Origin: Candidatus Moraniibacteriota bacterium | Lineage (GTDB): Bacteria; Patescibacteriota; Minisyncoccia; JAHIHE01; JAGLIN01 | Length of the DNA stretch: 20,156 bases | Assembly: GCA_030641185.1 (NCBI GenBank) | Contig: DAOWHY010000030.1 | Location: 1-20,156 of the forward strand | Direction of reading: 5' to 3' | In this document: one piece after another, positions 14,778-20,156 of the stretch | Layout: every line of letters starts with the position of its first letter | Position numbering within the stretch: position 1 is the stretch's first letter | Position numbers and translations under genes: made by a program | Notes under the pieces: generated by a model | The model's database searches: none | The model's input: the letters and a program-made list of their open reading frames with translations, nothing else | Told to the model about the DNA's origin: nothing

Positions 14778-14960
14778 ATGGCAAAAAAAATAATTGTTGA
14801 TCAAGAATTGTGCATTGGTTGTGGAGTATGCGCGAGTTTATGTCCGGAAGTTTTTGAACTTCAAAATAACGGAAAGGCAGAAGTTATAAATGAGGATAAT
14901 TGCGATTGTGAGGATGTGGTAAATAATTGTCCTGTTGGAGCAATAAAAACAAAAAAATAA
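14778..14960 (+). CDS. Single-cluster [4Fe-4S] ferredoxin
   Basis: The 60-residue electron carrier has the cluster motif C12-I-G-C15-G-V-C18, with the fourth ligand C51 in NCPVGAI. C22 (in LCPE) and C42 or C44 are left over and could form a disulfide, as known in the one-cluster ferredoxins of the Thermotoga type; a second cluster is not supported because the spacing is wrong. The length and motif order fit that class. It lies 128 bases before a thioredoxin reductase, so it may supply that enzyme with electrons, though this is inferred. No Shine-Dalgarno. Confidence 0.93.
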   Translation: MAKKIIVDQELCIGCGVCASLCPEVFELQNNGKAEVINEDNCDCEDVVNNCPVGAIKTKK

Positions 14961-15090
14961 ATTGTTAAATTGCTCTATTGTTAAATTGTTATGTATGCAT
15001 AAAAATAGGAGAGTTTATTTTATTATTGTTGCGCATAACAATTTGGCAATATAACAATTTGGCAATATAACAATTTAGCAATATAACAAT
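14961..15090 (+). repeat. Facing tandem 16-bp repeats running into the thioredoxin reductase start
   Basis: ATAACAATTTGGCAAT occurs at 15035-15050 and 15051-15066, with a variant (TAGC for TGGC) at 15067-15082 and a partial unit at 15083-15090 that includes the first bases of the ATG at 15089. Two inverted units, ATTGTTAAATTGCTCT and ATTGTTAAATTGTTAT, lie at 14961-14992. The two arrays can pair across about 42 bases, which include AGGAGAG at 15007-15013, too far from the start to serve as its ribosome site. Confidence 0.8.
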
Positions 15091-16006
15091 GTACGATTTA
15101 ATAATCTTAGGCGCTGGCCCTGCCGGATTAGCGGCATCAGTTTACGCGTCAAGATATAAAATTAATCATTTGGTGATCGGAAAAGTTTTTGACGGCTCTC
15201 TCGCAAAAGCGCATCTTATTGAAAATTGGCCCGGGAAAAAATCAATAAAAGGGTCTGGGTTAGTTATGGAATTTTATGAGCATGCCAAAAGTTTTGGAGC
15301 GGAAATCATACAAGAAGGGATTATTGAAGTTGATAAAAATAATAAGGGGTTTGTGATAAAAACCGGACTTAATAAGATTCATAGATCAAAGACGATTTTA
15401 ATTGCTCTGGGAACAAAATATAGAAAGCTTAATGTTTCTGGCGAGGAAAAATTTTTAGGGAAAGGTGTAAGCTATTGCGTTGTTTGCGATGGCGCGTTTT
15501 TTAAAAATAAAACAACGGCAGTTGTTGGCGGAGGCAATTCTGCTGCGATGGCAGCCGAAATGCTTTCTGAATATGCGAGCAAGGTATATATAATTTACAG
15601 AAAACGTTCGATGAGATGTGAGCCTATTATTTTAGATAGATTGAAAAAAAATTCCAAAGTGGAAATTATTTATGATACAAATGTGATAAAAATATCGGGC
15701 GACAAAAAAGTAGAATTTGTTGAACTGGACAATAAGTATAATGGAAGCGATAAAATAAAATTAGACGGTTTGTTTATTGAAGCGGGTTCAGTTCCTGCCA
15801 TAAATTTTGTGAAAAAACTTGAAATTGAAACAGATAAAAATAATTATATCATTATAGATCAAGGCGGAGCTACTAACGTAAAAGGCGTTTACGCGGCAGG
15901 CGATATAACTAATGGCTCTAATAATCTTCACCAAATCGTCACTGCCGTTTCTGAAGGAGTAATCGCGACAACAAGTATATACAGGGATTTAAAAGGGGGA
16001 TCATAA
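15089..16006 (+). CDS. trxB: Thioredoxin reductase-like flavoprotein
   Basis: This FAD enzyme reduces thioredoxin through a CxxC pair. The 305 residues show the FAD site GAGPAG (8-13), the redox pair C130-V-V-C133 followed by Asp, the second dinucleotide site GGGNSAA (147-153), and GVYAAGDI (266-273) near the C-terminus. The NADPH-specificity block HRRxxxR is changed to YRKRSMR (170-176), so the donor may be NADPH, NADH or, as in clostridial flavin enzymes, reduced ferredoxin. The ferredoxin gene just upstream makes the last worth testing. The start overlaps a tandem repeat array. Glutamate dehydrogenase begins 18 bases after the stop, so the two are probably co-transcribed. Confidence 0.92.
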   Translation: MYDLIILGAGPAGLAASVYASRYKINHLVIGKVFDGSLAKAHLIENWPGKKSIKGSGLVMEFYEHAKSFGAEIIQEGIIEVDKNNKGFVIKTGLNKIHRSKTILIALGTKYRKLNVSGEEKFLGKGVSYCVVCDGAFFKNKTTAVVGGGNSAAMAAEMLSEYASKVYIIYRKRSMRCEPIILDRLKKNSKVEIIYDTNVIKISGDKKVEFVELDNKYNGSDKIKLDGLFIEAGSVPAINFVKKLEIETDKNNYIIIDQGGATNVKGVYAAGDITNGSNNLHQIVTAVSEGVIATTSIYRDLKGGS

Positions 16007-16024
16007 TTTTCAATAATAGAATCT

Positions 16025-17299
16025 ATGCCAAATCCATTCACAAACGCAACTAAGCAGTTAGAAAATGCGGCGGAACTGCTTAACTTAAACAAAAACATTT
16101 TAGAAATACTGAAAAATCCTAAGGGAATTTTGGAAGTTTCTATTCCCATAAAAATGGATTCTGGAAAAACAAAAGTATTTAAAGGCTATCGTTCGCAATA
16201 TAATGATGCGTTGGGACCTTTTAAGGGCGGTATAAGATTTCATCCGAAAGTAAATTTATCAGAAGTAAAAGCGCTTTCTGCTTGGATGACTTGGAAGTGT
16301 GCGGTAGTTGGATTGCCCTTGGGCGGCGGGAAAGGCGGAGTGGTAGTTGATCCTAAAAAATTGTCAGCTAAAGAAATTGAAAAATTATCAAGGGGATATG
16401 TTCAGGCAATGAAAGATTTTATCGGACCAGAAAAAGATATTCTCGCGCCGGATGTTTATACAAATCCGCAAATTATGGCATGGATGATGGATGAGTTTAG
16501 CAGGATAAAAGGATATAATGTCCCAGGATTCGTAACGGGAAAACCAATTGAAGTTGGCGGCGCGAGAGGAAGAAAATTCTCAACCGCGCAAGGCGGAATT
16601 TATGTTTTAGAAAAAGCGGTAAAAAGGTTAAAAATGAATTCTGAAAAAACTATTGTTGCCATTCAGGGCTTTGGAAATGCCGGATCTTTTGTGGCGAAAA
16701 TTCTGAGCGCGCTTGGATATAATATTGTCGCTGTCTCTGATTCTCGCGGAGGAGTGGTTATTGATCAGGAATCAGGAATCAGAAATCAGAAATTTAAAAA
16801 TAATGGCTTGAATATTAAAAATATTATTAAATTTAAAAAAGAAACAGGATCTGTAGTGGGATTTCCAAATACTAAAACTATTACAAATGAACAGCTTTTA
16901 AAGCTTGACGTTGATATTTTAATTCCAGCGGCGCTGGAAAATGTTATTACGGAAAAAAACGCAAGTAGAATAAAAGCAAAATTAATCATAGAATTAGCTA
17001 ATGGTCCCATAACACCTGAAGCGGACATTATATTAGAAAAAAAAGGAATTATTGTTGTCCCTGATATTTTAGCAAACGCTGGAGGCGTGATTGTTAGTTA
17101 TTTTGAATGGGTCCAGAATCTGCAAAATTATTACTGGACTGAAAAAGAAAATATTAGCAAGTTAAAAACAATAATTGAAAAATCATTTGATAAAGTTTGG
17201 GCGAAAAAAGAATGTTCAAATATCAGCATGCGTTTGGCGGCTTATATGGTGGCGGTTGAGAGAGTTGCGAAAGCGGAGGAGCTGAGGAGAGGGTTGTAA
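16025..17299 (+). CDS. gdhA: Glutamate dehydrogenase
   Basis: It interconverts glutamate with 2-oxoglutarate and ammonia using NAD(P). The 424 residues match the hexameric bacterial/archaeal family: KGGIRFHP with K67, WKCAVVGLPLGGGKGG with K91 and K103, the catalytic Asp D143 in APDVYTNP, and TGKPIEVGGARGR. The dinucleotide fold GFGNAG is at 215-220, and NGPITPEAD and LANAGGVIVSYFEW lie in the C-terminal part. Cofactor choice cannot be read with confidence. A loop after SDSRGGVVID is lengthened by a 7-bp tandem repeat (separate entry). It follows the reductase by 18 bases. No Shine-Dalgarno. Confidence 0.95.
   Translation: MPNPFTNATKQLENAAELLNLNKNILEILKNPKGILEVSIPIKMDSGKTKVFKGYRSQYNDALGPFKGGIRFHPKVNLSEVKALSAWMTWKCAVVGLPLGGGKGGVVVDPKKLSAKEIEKLSRGYVQAMKDFIGPEKDILAPDVYTNPQIMAWMMDEFSRIKGYNVPGFVTGKPIEVGGARGRKFSTAQGGIYVLEKAVKRLKMNSEKTIVAIQGFGNAGSFVAKILSALGYNIVAVSDSRGGVVIDQESGIRNQKFKNNGLNIKNIIKFKKETGSVVGFPNTKTITNEQLLKLDVDILIPAALENVITEKNASRIKAKLIIELANGPITPEADIILEKKGIIVVPDILANAGGVIVSYFEWVQNLQNYYWTEKENISKLKTIIEKSFDKVWAKKECSNISMRLAAYMVAVERVAKAEELRRGL
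16764..16791 (+). repeat. Four 7-bp tandem units inside glutamate dehydrogenase
   Basis: ATCAGGA, ATCAGGA, ATCAGAA and ATCAGAA are consecutive. They encode the loop DQESGIRNQK after the second beta strand of the dinucleotide fold. Because 28 bases is not a multiple of three, gain or loss of single units would shift the frame. Confidence 0.8.
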
Positions 17300-17318
17300 T
17301 AAATTTCTAATAAATAAA

Positions 17319-17350
17319 AATAATTTTTTGAAATCTCTTAAAAAATTATT
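17319..17350 (+). terminator. AT-only hairpin after glutamate dehydrogenase
   Basis: AATAATTTTTT (17319-17329) pairs with AAAAAATTATT (17340-17350) over a 10-base loop. The stem has no G or C, and the following TTATTAT is a poor U-tract, so termination is only possible. Confidence 0.4.
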
Positions 17351-17372
17351 TTATTATCAAACCAATTAAGCA

Positions 17373-17412
17373 AATCTCCCTCTCCCCGCGGGAGAGGGTT
17401 GGGGTGAGGGGG
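17373..17412 (+). repeat. Left 40-bp terminal inverted repeat of the DUF559 cassette
   Basis: It begins AATCTCCCTCTCCCCGCGGG and ends GGGGTGAGGGGG. It is an exact reverse complement of 17850-17889. It also folds alone: CCCTCTCCC with GGGAGAGGG over CGC. It is GC-rich in an AT-rich setting. Confidence 0.92.
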
Positions 17413-17482
17413 CAAACAGAGAAACATTTAATGATCAATAGATCTTAGAAAACACTGTTTCGCTTATAAAAAAACAAAAAAT

Positions 17483-17830
17483 ATGTCTCTTAAATACAGA
17501 AGACATTTAAGAAAAGAATTAACCAGTCCGGAAAGAATAATTTGGCAAAAATTAAGAAACAGGCGAATGGGAGATGTTAAATTCAGAAGACAGCATTCTA
17601 TTGGAAAATTCATTGTAGATTTCTACTGTTCAGAACTTAACTTGATTGTAGAAATAGATGGCGATGTTCACATTTATCAAAGGAAGGATGATAAAATAAG
17701 AGAAATCTTTTTAGAAAATAGAGGATTAAAAATAATCCGCTATACCAATTATGAGGTCAGGACTAATCTAATCGGGGTATTAGAAGATATTTTAAGAAAA
17801 TGCGAGGAGTTAAAGAAAGGCAATCGTTAA
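17483..17830 (+). CDS. DUF559 endonuclease-like protein
   Basis: The 115-residue protein belongs to the DUF559 family, related to the PD-(D/E)xK fold of very-short-patch repair nucleases. The family core is clear: ERIIWQKLRNRRMGDVKFRRQHSIG, then FIVDFYC with D46, and LIVEIDGDVH with E57, D59 and H63, then GLKIIRYTNYEV. All expected acidic residues are present, so it is probably active. Its natural substrate is not known; there is no methylase or specificity subunit nearby, so a restriction-modification role is unsupported. The gene is enclosed by the inverted repeats. ATG 17483 has no Shine-Dalgarno. Confidence 0.88.
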   Translation: MSLKYRRHLRKELTSPERIIWQKLRNRRMGDVKFRRQHSIGKFIVDFYCSELNLIVEIDGDVHIYQRKDDKIREIFLENRGLKIIRYTNYEVRTNLIGVLEDILRKCEELKKGNR

Positions 17831-17849
17831 TTAACGCTCTACCCACTTA

Positions 17850-17889
17850 CCCCCTCACCCCAACCCTCTCCCGCGGGGAGAGGGAGATT
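17850..17889 (-). repeat. Right 40-bp terminal inverted repeat of the DUF559 cassette
   Basis: It is the exact reverse complement of 17373-17412. Two bases further out, CAATCTCCC on the reverse strand matches CAAATCTCCC on the left except for one A, so the repeat may originally have been slightly longer. Confidence 0.92.
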
Positions 17890-17949
17890 GTTAGTTTTTG
17901 CGATAGACAATAATTTGGGGGATTTTTAAAAATAATATTTATATCAAAA

Positions 17950-18717
17950 ATGTCAAATTTTAACAAACCAAAAACAATCGTCGCTAACTGGAAAATGAAC
18001 CCGGTTAGTTTTGGTGAGGTGGAGAGTTTAATAAAAACGATTAAAAATGGAATTCAAGAATTGGACAATAATAGAATAATAATTTGTCCGCCAGCGGTTT
18101 ATCTTTCTAAAATTAAAGCGAATTCAAGTTTTGATTTGGGCATTCAAAATATTTTTTGGGAAGATAAAGGCGCGTATACGGGCGAGATTTCCGCAGTTAT
18201 AGCCAAAAATTTGAAAATAAAGTATACTATAATAGGACATTCAGAAAGAAGGAAATATTTAAATGAAACAGATGAAATGGTCAATTTGAAAATTCAGTCA
18301 GCCCTGAAAAATAATATTAGTCCTATCTTGTGTATTGGCGAAACATTAAAAGAAAAACAGGAAGATCAAGCAATTGAGGTAATTGTTGTTCAAGTAGAGA
18401 AAGCTTTAAATAACATCACCAAATCTCAAATTATAAATTCAGAATTTCAAATTGCTTATGAACCGATTTGGGCGATTGGCACTGGAGAAACGCCATCAAT
18501 AAATGAAATAATGAGCGCCTGTCTTTTGATTAGAAAAATTGTTTCCAATCTTTACGATCGTGAAACGGCAGAGAAAATATCTATTCTTTACGGCGGAAGC
18601 GTTAATAGTAAAAACGCCTTTGATTTTGTTGATAAAACAGGAATGGATGGATTATTAATCGGCGGAGCTTCGCTAAATGGGAGTGAGTTTGTGAGGATTG
18701 TGAAATTATTTGGATAA
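17950..18717 (+). CDS. tpiA: Triosephosphate isomerase
   Basis: It interconverts dihydroxyacetone phosphate and glyceraldehyde 3-phosphate. The 255-residue protein carries the three catalytic residues: K15 in NWKMN, H97 in IIGHSERR and E171 in YEPIWAIGTG. The phosphate loop ILYGGSVNSKN and LLIGGASL follow. Length is normal. The aldolase gene lies downstream on the same strand, with one small gene between (8-base and 56-base gaps), which suggests a glycolytic operon. It starts 60 bases after the DUF559 cassette. No Shine-Dalgarno. Confidence 0.97.
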   Translation: MSNFNKPKTIVANWKMNPVSFGEVESLIKTIKNGIQELDNNRIIICPPAVYLSKIKANSSFDLGIQNIFWEDKGAYTGEISAVIAKNLKIKYTIIGHSERRKYLNETDEMVNLKIQSALKNNISPILCIGETLKEKQEDQAIEVIVVQVEKALNNITKSQIINSEFQIAYEPIWAIGTGETPSINEIMSACLLIRKIVSNLYDRETAEKISILYGGSVNSKNAFDFVDKTGMDGLLIGGASLNGSEFVRIVKLFG

Positions 18718-18725
18718 AAAAGCAT

Positions 18726-19148
18726 ATGACAAAAAAAGAAAACATTAAAAAATTTAAAATTAAAAAAGTAGCTGTTGTTGTTTTTATTATATTACTATTA
18801 AGTCAAATTGTTCTTTTTGGATTAAATTCTGTTTTCAATATAAAAGGTAAATTACTAAGCGTAAAACATATATCAGACTTGTCTTCACTTAAAAAAATTT
18901 GGATAGGAAACGTTTTAATTATTGAAGGAAGAACTATAGTTTCCTGTCATGAACCTCTTGATCAGATTAAAATAGGAACGAATAACATTGTAATTGATAG
19001 CTCTATCACAGAACAAGTAGACTGCTGGGGATATAAAGATTATTCAGCAAGATATATTATTGTCTATAATAATATATTCTCTGCTTTAGAAGCGTATATT
19101 TTTAATGATGCAATAAGTATAGATTTTGGCAACGTAGTAATTCTATAA
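18726..19148 (+). CDS. Small single-pass membrane protein, function unknown
   Basis: I do not recognise this 140-residue protein. A basic N-terminus is followed by one membrane helix (about 14-36). The remaining hundred residues are probably outside the membrane, contain two Cys (in SCHEP and DCWGY) and look beta-rich. It lies 8 bases after tpiA and 56 before the aldolase, so it is probably co-transcribed with them, but nothing in its sequence ties it to glycolysis. There is no Shine-Dalgarno. Confidence 0.6.
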   Translation: MTKKENIKKFKIKKVAVVVFIILLLSQIVLFGLNSVFNIKGKLLSVKHISDLSSLKKIWIGNVLIIEGRTIVSCHEPLDQIKIGTNNIVIDSSITEQVDCWGYKDYSARYIIVYNNIFSALEAYIFNDAISIDFGNVVIL

Positions 19149-19204
19149 TGTTATTATAAATTACTTTCAACTTTATAAACTTTTTAATTTTTAACTAAAA
19201 TCAC

Positions 19205-20062
19205 ATGTCCTTAATCAAAGAAATAATCAAAGAAGCGCAGGAAAAAGAATACGCTTTTGGAACATTCGACACCTCTAATTTGGAAGTAACGCAAGCTATT
19301 GCGCGAGCGGCAGAAGTAAAGGGAGTGCCGGCAATGATTGGCGTGACAGAAACGGCGCTGAGATATGCCGGTTTTTTGCCATTAGTAAATTTAATAAAAG
19401 GGATTATGAAAGAATCTGAAGCAGATTTAGTTCTTCATCTTGACCACGGAAAAGATCCAGAGATTATTAAAAAATGCATAGATGAAGGATTTGAATCTGT
19501 GATGATAGACGCATCGCATTATGAATTGGAACAAAATATAGAAATTACAAAAGATGTTGTGGATTACGCCCATAAAAAAGGAGTTGTTGTTCAGGCGGAA
19601 CTTGGCAAAATCCCGCGGGTTGATCCTAAAATGAGAAACGAAGAAATTTTAAAAAGAATGGAAAAAACCGATCCGGACGAAGCGGAAGAATTTGTCCAAA
19701 AAACAGGAGTAGACACTTTGGCAATGATTATTGGAAACATTCATGGAATGTATAAACCGGAAGGAAATCCTAAACTTGATTTTGATCTGCTTGGAAAATT
19801 GAAAAAAAGAATTTCAATTCCTTTTATTTTGCACGGGGGATCAGGAACACCATCCGAAGACGTTAAGAAAGCTATTACTGAGTATGGAATAGTTAATGTT
19901 AATATTGACACAGAAATCAGAGTTGCTTTTATGGGCGCAATAAGCGATTTTTGTATTAGCGGTCATATGGTAACTGATCCCAGAAAGGTTTTATCTTTAG
20001 CGCGCGATGCGGTTCAAGAAAAGGTGGAGGAAAAGATAGAGTTATTTAGATGTAATAATTAA
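19205..20062 (+). CDS. fba: Fructose-bisphosphate aldolase, class II
   Basis: This zinc aldolase splits fructose 1,6-bisphosphate into the two triose phosphates that TpiA interconverts. The 285 residues show the family order: LVLHLDHGKD with D80 and zinc ligand H81, GFESVMIDASH, VVVQAELGKI with E132, GNIHGMYK with zinc ligand H180, ILHGGSGTP with zinc ligand H210, and VNIDTEIRVAF with NIDTE at 233-237. A related tagatose-bisphosphate aldolase cannot be excluded, but the tpiA context favours glycolysis. The start at ATG 19205 follows an A/T-rich phrase array without a Shine-Dalgarno. The imperfect AAAGAATT/AATTTCTTT hairpin after the stop (20061-20081) is a weak terminator candidate. Confidence 0.93.
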   Translation: MSLIKEIIKEAQEKEYAFGTFDTSNLEVTQAIARAAEVKGVPAMIGVTETALRYAGFLPLVNLIKGIMKESEADLVLHLDHGKDPEIIKKCIDEGFESVMIDASHYELEQNIEITKDVVDYAHKKGVVVQAELGKIPRVDPKMRNEEILKRMEKTDPDEAEEFVQKTGVDTLAMIIGNIHGMYKPEGNPKLDFDLLGKLKKRISIPFILHGGSGTPSEDVKKAITEYGIVNVNIDTEIRVAFMGAISDFCISGHMVTDPRKVLSLARDAVQEKVEEKIELFRCNN

Positions 20063-20105
20063 AGAATTAACGAATTTCTTTGAATTACAAAATGCGTGAT
20101 TTTAC

Positions 20106-20156
20106 TGTCATTGCGAGGAGCCTGAGCGAGCGTAGCGAACGAGAAGGCGACGAAGC
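20106..20156 (+). repeat. Palindromic TGTCATTGCGAGG repeat, copy 3, cut by window end
   Basis: It starts TGTCATTGCGAGGAG at 20106 and continues through GAGCGTAGCGAACGAGAAGG to the GCGACGAAGC found in the other copies. The middle part is the reverse complement of the right arm of copy 1 (about 5049-5068). The second half lies beyond the window. Confidence 0.9.

Larger units (their letters stand above)
17373..17889 (+). mobile_element. DUF559 nuclease cassette bounded by perfect inverted repeats
   Basis: A single gene lies between 40-bp perfect inverted repeats, with 70 bases before it and 19 after it inside the repeats. This is the layout of a small mobile unit, but there is no transposase and I see no clear target-site duplication. 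The inference is that the nuclease and the repeats belong together. Confidence 0.45.

Noticed and set aside
14961..15090. CRISPR array
   Set aside because: Units are 16 bp and directly tandem with no spacers, and no cas genes are present.
17483..17830. Restriction-modification system built on the DUF559 protein
   Set aside because: No methyltransferase or specificity subunit lies in the window.
1..20156. Long reading frames on the minus strand
   Set aside because: Each mirrors a well-supported + strand gene or a repeat, and none shows family motifs.

Overview
The window is AT-rich and densely packed, and every confident gene lies on the + strand. It looks like a piece of a Patescibacteria (Candidate Phyla Radiation) genome, probably from the Parcubacteria side. 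Four things suggest this: a large membrane protein next to a TraD/TrwB-like ATPase with a C-terminal zinc ribbon; a protein that joins a lone sigma region 4 to HARE-like winged helices; almost no Shine-Dalgarno sequences; and many hairpin-forming dispersed repeats between genes. TGA is used as a stop (secA, 2639-2641), so this is not a lineage that reads TGA as glycine. The assignment is inference and no marker gene settles it.

Layout. 1-6253: protein export, with secA (5' end cut by the window edge), a small membrane protein, secD and secF. A repeat-filled gap (3064-3579) precedes secD, and a 145-bp palindromic repeat lies between secD and secF. 6380-8937: a membrane-anchored calcium-type repeat protein, a repeat-filled gap (7493-7860), then a sigma-region-4/HARE protein behind a near-consensus promoter. 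9108-12320: a membrane protein and a DNA-pumping-type ATPase, probably one machine. 12321-13643: cysteine synthase behind a leader region. 13861-16006: a small unknown protein, thioredoxin, a one-cluster ferredoxin and a thioredoxin reductase. 16025-17299: glutamate dehydrogenase. 17373-17889: a DUF559 nuclease gene between perfect 40-bp inverted repeats. 17950-20062: triosephosphate isomerase, a small membrane protein and class II aldolase. A third copy of the palindromic repeat runs off the end.

The most notable finding is in the cysteine synthase leader. A good promoter (12332-12359) is followed by a 14-codon reading frame, MFKNQLICLCCCSL, with four Cys codons. After it come three mutually exclusive pairings that match the classical amino-acid attenuator: a 1:2 protector, a 12-bp 2:3 antiterminator and a 3:4 terminator with a U-tract. 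It reads as a ribosome-stalling cysteine sensor. Second in interest are the IR-bounded DUF559 cassette and a hairpin repeat family in which every stem difference between two copies is compensated.

How the genes fit together. SecA drives export with SecD/SecF. TpiA and Fba are adjacent glycolytic steps. TrxA, ferredoxin and TrxB form a thiol-redox set, possibly fed by ferredoxin, next to cysteine synthesis and glutamate/2-oxoglutarate exchange.
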